A DNA stretch of 64,000 bases, taken from Aquibium pacificus. Its GTDB lineage: Bacteria > Pseudomonadota > Alphaproteobacteria > Rhizobiales > Rhizobiaceae. Position numbers and translations under genes: made by a program. The stretch is from positions 60,765 to 124,764 of the forward strand of contig NZ_JBDPGJ010000011.1 of assembly GCF_040839445.1 (NCBI RefSeq), in the 5' to 3' direction. The notes below the pieces were generated by a model. That model was given only the letters and a program-made list of their open reading frames with translations, did not search any database and was not told the origin of the DNA. Position 1 is the first letter of the stretch. Each line of letters begins with the position of its first letter. Positions 53,416 through 62,446 of this stretch are shown here, one piece after another.

Positions 53416-53825
53416 ATGGCGTAGTCGGGGCTTCGGTTCCGGAGACGCCGGTGCTTTGCTGACCGGCATATTTAACAGCCGGGAAGGAGGCGAGCATGAC
53501 TGATCTCTACGCAGGCCTGGATGTGTCGCTGGAGCTGACGAACAAATATATTGTCGACGGCGATGGCCGCCTGGTGCACGAGGCTCGGATCGGATCCGAC
53601 CCGGAGGCGATCGCCGCCGAGTTAAACGGATCTGGGATCGCTTCGTCCGTGTCGGTTTCGAGGCGGGACCGCTTTCGCAGTGGAAGTTCTTCGGTCTGAA
53701 GCGGGCCGGGCTGCCGGCGGTTTGCATCGAGGCCAGGCATGCCAAGGCGGCCATGGTCGCGATGAACCGCAACAAGAACGACCGCAACGATGCCCGATCG
53801 ATCGCGCATCTGATCCGCTCGGGCG
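53416..53825 (+). mobile_element. IS110-type element, 5' fragment (copy 1)
   Basis: The left end ATGGCGTAGTCGGGGCTTCG and the first 110 codons of the transposase are nearly identical to the copy at 57725. The match stops at about 53825 inside the conserved ...LIRSG; the rest is lost. The transposase frame starts at ATG 53496 after GGAAGGAGG (AGLDVSLELTN with the first catalytic Asp). It breaks at about 53622 through a missing base in GAGTTAAACGG and continues one frame over as WDRFVRVGFEAG. Confidence 0.85.
53496..53825 (+). pseudogene. IS110-type transposase, truncated and frameshifted
   Basis: The DEDD domain starts LYAGLDVSLELT and, after the frameshift at about 53622-53627, continues through FFGLKRAGLPAVCIEARHAK and the acidic motif NKNDRNDARSIAHLIRSG before it ends. 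The same frameshift is present in copy 2 at 57931. Confidence 0.85.
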
Positions 53826-53899
53826 ATCGCGCGTATCTACGCCGCATCGCGGTTATTCGTGAACTTGTTTCAGCCATCATCTAAGCTGGCTGCCAAGCA

Positions 53900-54848
53900 T
53901 TGCAGCGTGGCGAGGTGACAAAGCGGTATCATCCGCCACAAATGCCCTGCGAGCGTCTCCTGCAAGCGGAGAGTGTACCGATCCCCACCGAGAGCAAGTT
54001 GAAAGAGATCGCCGCCAAGCTCGATCCTCTAAAGCTTCTGGAGGAGATGCGCGCCGTGCAAGCTTATCGGGCCGCATTGGCTAACGGCGAAGTACCGCCT
54101 GCGACGACATCCGAGCCGCCCATTTTAGCGGCATTCGTTGCGAGCCTATCAAGCGCTTGGCATGCCGGCGAAATCCGTCGCACATTATACACCGTGGCAA
54201 AACCGCTTTAACCTGCGAAGCCTTCAAAAGGTCACACAAGCGCCTGTTGCAGGTCAATCCGCCGTGCCCAAGCTGGCGATCCCACCCGCGACAGCGGCGT
54301 CACCAACGAAGAAATCGGAGACGCCAAAGCCGAGCTACGCCGAACCTGGCCAGGGAAGGACCCAGGCGCTCCGCATGGCTTGGCCGATCGCGTGTCGTCG
54401 ATTGGAGGAATTCCCCAACATCAATGCCATGCAGCTCTTTGAGGAGCTGTGCATCCAGTTTCCAGGTCGATTTACCCGCAAGCAATACAAAACCTTCGCC
54501 CGACGCGTCGCTGTCTGGCGCGAGGCTGCTCGCGCGCGCGGCGTTGTCATCGGGCCCAAAACGTATCGTCTGCTCAGCGACAAACCGCGGGGCCGACTGC
54601 CCGATACCTTCGGGGATCATACGGAGGAGATGTTGCAATGCCAGGAAGAACACCCGGATCAGACCGCACTTGAACGGCTCGTCGAGTTCCAGGCCAGTTA
54701 TCCGAGACGATATAGCTTACGACAGCTTCGCACGCTGCAGAAGCGAGTAAGAGCATGGCGCCAACAACCAGTACAGCGGCTTATTGATGAGGCAAGTATC
54801 CTCATGTCATACACTGATCTGAACCCGGGACGTCGGGCGAGCGTGTAA
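53900..54848 (+). pseudogene. Integrase-type transposase remnant
   Basis: Two frames are joined by a frameshift near 54190. The first (53900-54211) has KRYHPPQMPCERLLQAES and LDPLKLLEEMRAVQAYRAAL. The second (to 54848) has LFEELCIQFPGRFTRKQYKT and LVEFQASYPRRYSLRQLRTL, then QKRVRAWRQQPVQRLI. This is the C-terminal half of the large rve-domain transposases whose tail binds IS ends. The catalytic DDE part is missing. A related copy, with KRYHPPIPPAARVLAHPN, lies at 63047. Confidence 0.7.
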
Positions 54849-54925
54849 CATTCTCGATGAGGCAAGCGGTAACGAAATTGGTGAGGCTACGCGACAAGGG
54901 CCTGCCGGCCAAGGCCGACCGGCCG

Positions 54926-55510
54926 AGCAGGAGGCCTTCGTCGCCCACTACGAGGCGCTGATGAACGGTCTCCTGCCAAACGGGGCCGTCTACTTCAGCG
55001 CAGCGGTCCGTCCCAAGTACCAGAGCTGGCCCATGTCTGGACTCGGCGCGGCGAGCGGCCGGCGCTCCGCAAGGGCAAGGGGCTCGAGTGGCTCAACCTG
55101 ATGGGCGCGCTCAGCCTGAAGAACTTCGACCTCCGGCTGGTCGAGACGCTCAAAATGTCCATGCAGACGGCCATTGAACTGCTCGCCCTGCTGGAAAGGC
55201 GCCACCACGACAAGCGCGTCATCCTCGACCGCGCGCCGGCGCATCGCGGCGAGGCCGCGCTCGCCTAGCTGGCCCGGACCCGAATGCCGCATCAGGCTGC
55301 ACTTCATGCCCGCCTATGCGCTCAATCTCAACGCGGATTGGATGGCTTTGGAAGCTCATGCATCAAAACGTCCCCGACAACCGCTACCACGAGAGTTTCC
55401 GCGCCTTCGCCGAGGCGATCATTCGCTCCTTCAAGTCGACCCTGCCGAAGAGTTGGAATTGCTACCGCGACACCATCGACGGACAACTTCCACATCGTCA
55501 GACCAGACGA
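54926..55510 (+). pseudogene. IS630-family transposase remnant
   Basis: Pieces of the DDE domain lie in several frames: AFVAHYEALMNGLLPN, GLEWLNLMGALSLKNFDLRL, METIELL-type MQTAIELLALLERRH with VILDRAPAHRGE, then FMPAYALNLNADW and KLMHQNVPDNRYHESF, FAEAIIRSFKSTLP. The order is that of IS630 transposases, but stops and frameshifts occur at about 55030, 55265 and 55340. Both ends are unclear. Confidence 0.75.
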
Positions 55511-56146
55511 TCAAAGGGTGGTCTGATAATCGGAGTAATGTTATGTATTAAGAGTTTTAGATGTCCTTCGAGCGCAAGCGGGTGCGCCGTCTGGTTTACG
55601 TCTTCTTCGCTGTAGTCTTCCCGATCTCGCGGGCGGGATCGTTGGTGTGGGCGGCGTCCATGGCGTCCGAATCGATTGAATTCGTGAGTGGTCGACAGCG
55701 GGCTGTGATTCCGGCGCGACGCCTGCCTATGGTCTTTAATGTTCACGGCATCATGGCGATCTCAGGCGGAAATCTCAGTTCCGGACAAGGGAATCGCTTC
55801 AAGCAAATTGAGTCTGGCGGTTCAGGGTTTTGAGGTAGTCTGGACTGAGGTTTGCGCGCCTTCGTCTGACCTTGAGGCTATGTTGTTTCTTCGGGTTTCT
55901 GACGAGGTTCCTGTCAGGCACAGGGTACGAGACCCGTCAGCGCGGGGCGTGGATCTGACAGTGCCGAAAAATGATCGAGGATGGAAACGGCCGTAGCGGA
56001 TCGCGGCATCGAACGGCTCCAGTGAGAACGAGCCACCCATAAATCATACTTGCAAGCTCAACCGCACCTCCCGCGTTAACCCGAAGCGATCGCCCTGCAG
56101 TTCCGGAGCAGTTCACTTGATTTCTCTTCTGTTTCGCTTCACATAC
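55511..56146. other. Unassigned stretch inside the IS cluster
   Basis: About 630 bp with lower GC content than the chromosome. Several short frames exist on both strands (for example 55561-55833 and 55498-55746) but none looks like a family I know. It may be debris of further elements. Confidence 0.4.
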
Positions 56147-56888
56147 ATGGCGATGCGCAACCTCTACAACAGTGCCAAAGATCTGCAGGCCATCCTGACG
56201 TTTACGTCGGCAGTTTCGAACCGTGCGGGCAACCATAGGCTCGGCAATGTTTTTCCCGACTACACCGCGCCCATCGTGCGGAATGGCGCCACCGGCCGCG
56301 AACTGGTAGGTGCGCGTTGGGGCATGCCATCACCACAGGAGATGATCGTTGGGGCCGCAGCGAAGCGGGCTGCCAAGCTCAAGCAATGGGGGAAGATAGT
56401 AGATTTTGAAGAGTTTGTGAGGGACGAACCGGACTACGGAGTTCCAAATGTCGAAACCCTCTCATTGCACCAATGGCTGTCGTGGCAGGGGGTGGAGAAC
56501 CGCTGTCTCGTTCCGGCTACGGCCTTCGCCGAGCTACACGAGGATATGCAACCCGGACACCGGGCGCCCGCCCCTCTTCGGTCTCGGCAGGGAGGACAAC
56601 TCAACTTGGTTCGGTTTGAACGAATCTTGTCCCCTCTTTGTTTTCGCTGGCATATGGACACCTTGGAGTGGGGTGAGGAAGAGAATAGAAGGTCTTGTAA
56701 GCGCTGATCTCTTCGCGGTTCTAATTTGTAAACCGAATACCGAAACGCCTATACCCTTGTCTACGATGCCGGTAATCCTCACTAAGGCAGAGGAAATGGA
56801 AGTCTGGATGCGTGCGCCATGGGAAGAGGCGAAGGTTTTGCAGCGCCCACGTTCCGATTGCACGCTGGCGATAGTACCGAAGCCTTAG
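56147..56888 (+). pseudogene. SRAP/YedK (HMCES-type) gene, decayed
   Basis: The SOS-response-associated peptidase family cross-links to abasic sites in DNA through its N-terminal Cys2. Here the start reads MAM-RNLYNSAKDLQAI, where families have M-C-NLYS; the Cys codon TGC has become CGC. The first frame continues through GVENRCLVPATAFAE to about 56540. A frameshift then moves the chain to another frame with LFVFAGIWTPWSGVR, TMPVILTKAEEMEVWMRAPWE and EAKVLQRPRSDCTLAIVPKP, ending at 56888. The loss of Cys2 and the frameshift both point to a dead gene. Confidence 0.82.
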
Positions 56889-56946
56889 CCAGTAGAGGTC
56901 TTCTGACGCGGTACAATTTCCTCATAATTGCCTACTGAGAAGCACG

Positions 56947-57306
56947 ATGATCATTATGGACGATGCTCGACAAGTTGTTAGGGATTACCTAGACGGGATA
57001 ACCTTCGCCGACGAGGCCAGGATCAGAAGAGCTTTTCATCCGGACGGAAAGCTTATCGGCTATAAAAATGGGGTTCTGGAATGGGACTCTGTCGAAAAGT
57101 TCATTAACGATCGCCGAGCAGCAGGTACCCTTTCGGAAAGAGCGCCATACTACTGGGAAATCGTCCTTGAGGATCAAACGGAGGATATCGCGACAGTAAA
57201 AGTTATTGATGAGTATCGTGAGAGTAGATATACATACTACATAGTACTACTGTATATAGATGGCAGATGGCAAATAGTTAGCAAAGTATTTCACAGACAC
57301 CTATGA
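56947..57306 (+). CDS. NTF2-like (nuclear transport factor 2 / Lumazine_bd_2) protein
   Basis: A 119-residue protein with the cone-shaped NTF2 fold: an N-terminal helix ARQVVRDYLDGITFADEARI, FHPDGKLIGYKNG, and the C-terminal strands TVKVIDEYRESRYTYYIVLLY and DGRWQIVSKVFHRHL. Such proteins bind small ligands; many are tied to steroid-isomerase-like reactions, but here no catalytic residue can be named. Codon use is AT-richer than in neighbouring chromosome, which suggests transfer with the IS cluster. ATG 56947 or 56956 may be the start. It is the only intact non-transposase gene in the cluster. Confidence 0.75.
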   Translation: MIIMDDARQVVRDYLDGITFADEARIRRAFHPDGKLIGYKNGVLEWDSVEKFINDRRAAGTLSERAPYYWEIVLEDQTEDIATVKVIDEYRESRYTYYIVLLYIDGRWQIVSKVFHRHL

Positions 57307-57457
57307 CGCCAGTTATTGCTGGCGACGATAGTGGTGAGCCTGCGGTTGTTAGTGCCAAAGCTTGGATGCCTCAAAGAATTTCCCCACTCCAACCGCTTCA
57401 TGATTCGCTCCCGATGTGATTTGCGGTAGGCTGCGGATGCGTGGACAGGCTGGGTTC

Positions 57458-57474
57458 TGGGTGACGTTGCCCCC
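57458..57474. repeat. Left target duplication and terminal inverted repeat of the nested IS3
   Basis: TGGG (57458-57461) then TGACGTTGCCCCC (57462-57474). The inverted repeat continues imperfectly: AAGATTTATCCAGTT against TCGCTTTAATCCGGATT at the other end. Confidence 0.88.
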
Positions 57475-57479
57475 AAGAT

Positions 57480-57724
57480 TTATCCAGTTCTGAGTTCGTT
57501 TCCGGCGGTGGTTTTGCCCTGCTGGGCGGGTGAAGCGGCGGGCGCTTGCGCGGAGCCGTTGGCATTGCGCAGCGCGAGCGACCGTCGCGAAGTGAAGGTG
57601 CTGGCGAACTCGTCCGGTGTCTGCCAGGCGATCCGGAGTGCGGCCGGGCGATGTTGTAGTCGGCGCGCCACAGGGCGGTTGCCACGCGGGCCTGGGCCTT
57701 CGAGGTGAACAGGCTCTCGTTGAG
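57480..57724 (-). pseudogene. IS407-type orfB transposase, C-terminal part
   Basis: It carries the segment from Leu-Asn-Glu (LNESLFTSKAQARVATALW) to the stop at 57480, with ARPHS then a one-base deletion at about 57640 before WQTPDEFASTFTSRRSLALR. The N-terminal part lies at 58889-59572, on the far side of an IS110-type element. Confidence 0.85.
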
Positions 57725-58888
57725 ATGGCGTAGTCGGGGCTTCGGTTCCGGAGACGCCGGTGCTTTCCTGACCGGCAAGTTCAATCGCCGGGAAGGAGGC
57801 AAGCATGACTATTCTCTACGCAGGCCTGGATGTGTCGCTCGAGTTGACCAACGTATGCATCGTCGACGAAGACGGCCGCCTGGTGCACGAGTCGCGGGTC
57901 GGATCTGACCCGGAGGCGATCGCCGCCGAGTTAAACGGATCTGGGATCGCTTCGTCCGTGTCGGTTTCGAGGCGGGACCGCTTTCGCAGTGGAAGTTCTT
58001 CGGTCTGAAGCGGGCCGGGCTGCCGGCGGTTTGCATCGAGGCCAGGCATGCCAAGGCGGCCATGGTCGCGATGAACCGCAACAAGAACGACCGCAACGAT
58101 GCGCGGTCGATCGCGCATCTGATCCGCTCAGGCTGGTTCAAGGCGGTGCATGTGAAGTCGGTGGTCAGCCAGGAACTGCGCTCGCTACTGGTGGCGAGGG
58201 AGTTCTTCGTCAACAAGCTGCGTGACCACGAGAACGAGATCCGCGGTCTGCTGCGACCCTTCGGGCTTAAAGTCGGACGGGTCAGCGCCAGCGGCTTCGA
58301 TGCTCGCGTCCGTGATCTTGTCGACGGTAACTCGCAGCTCGAGCTTTGCATCGGCGCCTTGCTCGACGGCCGAGCGGCGATGATGGCGCGGCTGTCGGTG
58401 CTGCATCGGGAGCTGCTCAGGGTGACGGCCAATGACGAGCTGTGCCGGCGCTTCATGACGATTCCAGGCGTGGGTCCGGTGACGGCGCTGGCCTTCAAGA
58501 CGGCAATCGACGATCCAGCTCAATTCCGACGATCAAACGATGTCGGCGCTCACCTTGGCCTCACGCCGCGACAGTACCAGTCCGGAGAGACCGACGTTCG
58601 AGGCCGCATCAGCCGCTCAGGGGATGCGTTCACGCGGACCGCCCTGTTCACCGCGGCGCACGTCATGCTGACCCGATCGTGTCAATGGACGTCGATCAAA
58701 GCGTGGGGCGTGAGGATCGCCAAGCGCAGCACGCTGAAGAAGCCGTTTAGCATGGTCCGCCTCACCTTCGACCCCCATCCTGCGGCGCGCACATGCCGAC
58801 CGCGAACAGAAGCATGACCCCAGACGGACCGCAGATCGACACGAGCGGATATCCGAGGAGCTTGACACCGAAGCCCCTACTACAGAAG
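57725..58888 (+). mobile_element. IS110-type element (copy 2) inserted in orfB
   Basis: An 1164-bp insert lies exactly between orfB codons for ...Asp-Glu-Leu and Leu-Asn-Glu. It has subterminal inverted repeats GTAGTCGGGGCTTCGGT (57730-57746) and ACCGAAGCCCCTACTAC (58867-58883), 16 of 17 matching. No target duplication is visible, as usual for the family. It shares ends and a 20-nt right-end block with the element at 61211, but its transposase 3' end and part of the right end look deleted. Confidence 0.82.
57805..58817 (+). pseudogene. IS110-type transposase of copy 2, frameshifted and 3'-altered
   Basis: Start ATG 57805 follows GGGAAGGAGG. The DEDD domain begins LYAGLDVSLELTNVC; the frame breaks at TTAAAC (57931-57936) and resumes one frame over, where NKNDRNDARSIAHLIRSGWF supplies the acidic residues. 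The Transposase_20 part has FMTIPGVGPVTALAFKTAID and HLGLTPRQYQSGE with the catalytic Ser region. The end IAKRSTLKKPFSMVRLTFD departs from the usual KVALARRMAVTLHRMW tail of the relative at 61427. The join falls at AGCACGCTGAAGA, a block found in that relative's right end, so a deletion probably removed about 25 codons plus some non-coding DNA. Confidence 0.8.
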
Positions 58889-59572
58889 CAGTTCGTCGCG
58901 CAGTCGACCGTTGAAGCTTTCGATGAAGCCATTCTGCATCGGCTTTCCCGGCGCGATGTAGTGTCACTCGACGCGGTTCTGATCGGCCCAGGCGAGGATG
59001 GCGTTCGAGGTGAACTCGCTGCCATTGTCGCTGACGATCATGCTCGGCCGGCCGCGATCGGCGACGAGCCTGTCCAGCTCGCGGGCGACCCGCATCCCCG
59101 ACAGCGACGTATCGGCCACCAGCGCCAGGCATTCGCGCGTGCAGTCGTCGACGATCGCCAGGATGCGGAAGCGGCGCCCGTCGTTGAGTTGGTCCGACAC
59201 GAAGTCGAGCGACCAGCGCTCGTCGGGGCGCAGCGGCACCAGCATCGGCGCCCTGGTCCCGATCGCACGCTTGCGGCCGCCACGCCGGCGAACCGAAAGC
59301 TTCTCCTCCTGGTAGAGCCGGAACAGCTTCTTGTGATTCACGACGAGGCCTTCGCGCCTCAGCATCACGACGAGGCGCCGGTAGCCGAACCGGCGACGCT
59401 CCTGCGCGATCGCCTTCATCCGCTCGCGAACCTCGCCGTCGTCGCGACGGCTGGTCTCGTAGCGAACCGTCATGCGGCAGCAGCCGATGGCTTTACACGC
59501 CCGCCGTTCGCTCATCCCGAAGGCATCCTTCAGGCGAGCGACAGCTTTCCGCTTGGCCGCGGGCGTCACCAT
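58889..59572 (-). pseudogene. IS407-type orfB transposase, N-terminal part with a stop codon
   Basis: The frame starts MVTPAAKRKAVARLKDAFGM (59570-59572) and includes the HTH MSERRACKAIGCCRMTVRYE and the DDE core: WSLDFVSDQL (first Asp), VSDNGSEF (second Asp). A TGA at 58964-58966 replaces the Trp of EWHYIAPGKPMQNGF. After it the frame goes on with the catalytic Glu in NGFIESFNGRLRDEL to the insertion point at 58889. Confidence 0.88.
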
Positions 59573-59637
59573 TAATGGGATGGTCCGCCCCGTCCTCCCG
59601 CAGCATCATCTGAGCGGTCACACCAAAGGAGGTTGCA

Positions 59638-60690
59638 ATGTCCACACGCAATGCGCCGCGTCCTGCGGCAGTTTATGGAATCGATATCGGGAAGAACGTC
59701 TTTCACGTCGTCGGCCTGGACAGCGGCGGCGAGCCCGTCCGGCGAGTTCGCTTCCGGCGCGATACGCTGGTGCAGTTCTTTGAGCGCGCGGCGCCAGCGA
59801 TCGTCGGTATGGAATCGTGCGCCGGATCGCAATGGGTCGCCAGGAGGCTGCAAGCGCTGGGGCACAAGGTACGCCTGATCCCGCCGCAGTTCGTAAAGCC
59901 CTACGTGAAGTCGAACAAGAGCGACATTATCGATGCCGAGGCCATCGCTGAAGCGGCCACTCGGCCCACAATGCGCTTCGCTGCGATGAAGAGTGAGGAA
60001 CAGGCCGACCTCCAGGCGCTGCATCGGGTGCGCGATCAGATGATCGGAACTCGAACTCGTCTGATCAATCAGATGCGAGCATTCTGCCTGGAGTACGGCA
60101 TTGCATTGAGACAGGGAGCTGGCCTGTTCAAGCTCGACCTGCCGCTGGTTCTCGACGATGCATCGAACGACCTCTCGCCGGCGATGCGCAGACTTCTCGG
60201 AGACTTGTTTTCCGACCTGCGGCGGCTGGAGCAGCGCATCGACCAGGTAACGAGAGAGATCGCTGCGATTGCGGACCGAGAAGATGTCGCCCGTCGGCTC
60301 ATGACGATCCCCGGAATCGGGGCACTGGGCGCCACCGTCATTCTTGCGGCCGTTGGCAACGGACGCCAGTTCCAGAAGGCTCGCGATCTGGCTGCATGGC
60401 TGGGCCTTGTTCCGCGGGAGCACTCCACCGGAGGTAAGCAGAAGCTCCTCGGCATCAGCAAACGCGGGAACCGCTACGTCCGCAAACTCCTCGTTCATGG
60501 CGCGCGATCCTGCTTCCGACATCTGGATCGAACTCGCGATCGTCTTGGAAGCTGGCTTGACGGGCTGCAAAGCCGAATGCATCCGAACAAGGCTGTTGTC
60601 GCACTCGCCGCCAAGATGGCGCGCATCGTGTGGGTTATCCTGAACAAGCCAGGAGCGCTCTACGAACGCAGGGATCCTGCCTTCGCCTGA
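59638..60690 (+). CDS. IS1111-subgroup IS110 family transposase, intact
   Basis: A 350-residue transposase. The DEDD_Tnp_IS110 domain has VYGIDIGKNVFHVVGLD (Asp), VGMESCAGSQWVARRL (Glu) and VKSNKSDIIDAEAIAEAA (two Asp). Transposase_20 has LMTIPGIGALGATVILAAVG and WLGLVPREHSTGGKQKLLGI with the catalytic Ser. The start follows AAAGGAGG at perfect spacing. No defect is seen, so the element may be active. These enzymes work with an element-encoded bridge RNA. Confidence 0.92.
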   Translation: MSTRNAPRPAAVYGIDIGKNVFHVVGLDSGGEPVRRVRFRRDTLVQFFERAAPAIVGMESCAGSQWVARRLQALGHKVRLIPPQFVKPYVKSNKSDIIDAEAIAEAATRPTMRFAAMKSEEQADLQALHRVRDQMIGTRTRLINQMRAFCLEYGIALRQGAGLFKLDLPLVLDDASNDLSPAMRRLLGDLFSDLRRLEQRIDQVTREIAAIADREDVARRLMTIPGIGALGATVILAAVGNGRQFQKARDLAAWLGLVPREHSTGGKQKLLGISKRGNRYVRKLLVHGARSCFRHLDRTRDRLGSWLDGLQSRMHPNKAVVALAAKMARIVWVILNKPGALYERRDPAFA

Positions 60691-60932
60691 AGCTTCCGGC
60701 TCGATTGCAAGGCTCGGGAATAGCGATGACGAAACAGTGGATCAGCATGCCGTAAGCCCTGTGCAAAAAAGCGGGCTTAGTGCCCGAACCATTTATTGGG
60801 AACGGCGTGCGCGGATCTCATCATGGCCTGGCTGCAACAGCAGTCCACTCGCGAGAGGCCGGATACATTTATGCAACTGGAATCGTCGTTGGCGATGTCG
60901 CGAACCCTTGCACGGACGGGGCGGACCATACA
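60691..60932 (+). ncRNA. Right-end non-coding region of the IS1111-type element (possible bridge RNA)
   Basis: About 240 nt without a reading frame lie between the transposase stop and the right end. In IS1111-group elements this is where the bridge RNA is encoded. The assignment rests on position only. Confidence 0.35.
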
Positions 60933-61210
60933 TTCTTTCCCACGAGATCCTTCAGCGCCGCGTTGTCGAGCATGGCGTCGGCCAGCAGACGCTTCAGACG
61001 CGTGTTCGTTCCGCCGGGAAATCGATCCACTGGATCGATTTCCTATCCGGCTCCAACCTCCAGCGCCCTCAGCCGGCGCGCCTCCGAAACGTCCATACCG
61101 CCAAAGCGGGCCTTCCAGTTGTAGATCGAAGCGTCGCTGACGCCGTGCTTGCGGCACAGGTCGGCGACCGAAACCCCGGCCTCGTGTTCCTTCAGCATTC
61201 CGATGATCTG
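60933..61210 (-). pseudogene. IS407-type orfA, main part, with a palindromic insertion
   Basis: From the insertion at 61210 the frame reads QIIGMLKEHEAGVSVADLCR, KHGVSDASIYNWKARFGGMD and VSEARRLRALE. It is then broken by a 45-bp palindromic insert holding a TAG, and resumes as TRLKRLLADAMLDNAALKDL to VGKN at 60933. The first nine codons lie at 62543-62569. orfA normally supplies the HTH and leucine zipper for the OrfAB fusion. Confidence 0.83.
61017..61043. repeat. Perfect 12-bp inverted repeat inserted in orfA
   Basis: GGAAATCGATCC / GGATCGATTTCC with a 3-nt loop, extended by GCCGG / CCGGC-like arms. It is part of a 45-bp in-frame addition relative to the expected orfA sequence (LEDEN-TRLKRL). 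It resembles small palindromic units dispersed in rhizobial genomes. One copy in the window. Confidence 0.6.
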
Positions 61211-61426
61211 CTTCTGTATTCGGTGTCCTCCAGTCAAGGCGTGACGTTCGATGCAAGTTCTTTGCTTCTGTTCGCGGTCGGCACGCAGCCGCCGGCATGA
61301 TGGTGTTCGTGGGTCCGTTCGGTTCAAAGCTCTTCAGCGTGCTCGGAGGCCAGCAACGACAGATCATGCGAACTCGCTCGGACCGCGCCCTGCATCGAGC
61401 GCTCGCTTATCCGTGAACGGGCATGC
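61211..61426 (-). ncRNA. Right-end non-coding region of the IS110-type element (possible bridge RNA)
   Basis: 216 nt follow the transposase. The region holds CTGAAGAGC (complement at 61329-61337), which equals the 9 nt of the element's own target site across the insertion point. It also holds the 20-nt block conserved in copy 2. Both would fit a guide RNA, but this is inference. Confidence 0.4.
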
Positions 61427-62446
61427 CTATGCGGCCGTCCATCGGAAGTCTTGTTCGTCTACCCACATGCGGTGAAGTGTGACCGCCATCCTTCGAGCGA
61501 GCGCTACTTTGGCGCGTCGAACACCCTGACGATCGGCAATCTTCATGGCCCAGGCCTTCATGCTCGACCAGCGGGTGGTTGGGCGCAGAATGGCGTTGGC
61601 CGCCTCGAACAATGCGGTTCTGGTGTCGCCGTCGCCGACCTTCGTGATGCGACCGACCCGGTCGACTTCTCCGGACTGGTATCGTCGCGGAGTGAGGCCG
61701 AGATAGGCTCCAACGGATCTGGATCGTCGGAAGCGCTCAGGGTCATCGATCGTCGCCCTATATGTGAGCGCCGTCACAGGCCCAATGCCGGGCATGGTCA
61801 TGAGGCGTCGGCAGACTGGATCTGCGCGAACTGCCCTGAGAACGAGGCGGTGCAGATCGGCCAGATTCTCGCGCAGGCTTTTGTGTAGTCGCAAGAGAGG
61901 CTCAAAGACCGACAGCAACAGCCTGTCTGTTCCAACCAAATGGCGAACCCTGGCCTCGAAGCGCACGCGCGTCACCGCGCCGATCTTGAGACTCAACGGC
62001 CGCAGTAGCCCGCGAATGACCTGCTCGTTGCCGGTCAACGCTCGCACGGCCGCCTTCCGCGCCGCCGTCAGGGTACGCAGCCGCTGCCCGGCCGCAGACT
62101 TCAGATGGACGGTCTTGAACCAACCCGTCCGGACAATCTGCGCGATGCCGTGCGCGTCGTTCCGGTCCGTCTTGACCGTCATCGCGCTCAGCGCCGCTTT
62201 GACATGCCGGCTCTCCAGGCAAACGACGGGGAAGCCCTCATCAACAAGATGCCCGCCAATCCATTCCGACGTCGCACCGGCCTCCAGCCCAACGCGAGCA
62301 AGACCATCCCGCCATCGGTCAAGAGCAGCCTTCACGGCCTCGGGTTCGCCGAGCACCTTACCCTGCCACAGCATCTCACCCGTCTCTCCAACGACGCAAA
62401 TGGATACCGCGTCGAGAGAGACATCCAGTCCTGCATACACGCCCAT
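61427..62446 (-). CDS. IS110 family transposase, intact
   Basis: A 339-residue transposase with an unbroken frame. It has the DEDD motifs VYAGLDVSLDAVSICV (Asp), ARVGLEAGATSEW (Glu) and VKTDRNDAHGIAQIVR (Asp), and the Transposase_20 region LMTMPGIGPVTALTYRATID and YLGLTPRRYQSGEVDRVGRI with the catalytic Ser. The tail KVALARRMAVTLHRMWVDEQ is the normal family end. Start ATG 62444-62446 follows GGAGATCGGC. It belongs to the same subgroup as copies 1 and 2. Confidence 0.93.
   Translation of the reverse strand: MGVYAGLDVSLDAVSICVVGETGEMLWQGKVLGEPEAVKAALDRWRDGLARVGLEAGATSEWIGGHLVDEGFPVVCLESRHVKAALSAMTVKTDRNDAHGIAQIVRTGWFKTVHLKSAAGQRLRTLTAARKAAVRALTGNEQVIRGLLRPLSLKIGAVTRVRFEARVRHLVGTDRLLLSVFEPLLRLHKSLRENLADLHRLVLRAVRADPVCRRLMTMPGIGPVTALTYRATIDDPERFRRSRSVGAYLGLTPRRYQSGEVDRVGRITKVGDGDTRTALFEAANAILRPTTRWSSMKAWAMKIADRQGVRRAKVALARRMAVTLHRMWVDEQDFRWTAA

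Larger units (their letters stand above)
59574..60932 (+). mobile_element. IS1111-type element inserted between orfA and orfB
   Basis: About 1.36 kb with subterminal 16-bp perfect inverted repeats ATGGTCCGCCCCGTCC (59580-59595) and GGACGGGGCGGACCAT (60914-60929). Sub-terminal repeats and a long right non-coding end (about 240 bp after the transposase) mark the IS1111 subgroup. It splits the IS407-type element at the orfA/orfB junction (GGGAAAGAA / ATGGTGACG). The exact ends are uncertain by 1-3 bp. It looks complete. Confidence 0.83.

Noticed and set aside
57805..58008. Short stand-alone 67-codon protein at the start of IS110 copy 2
   Set aside because: It is the first part of a frameshifted transposase; the next frame continues the same domain.
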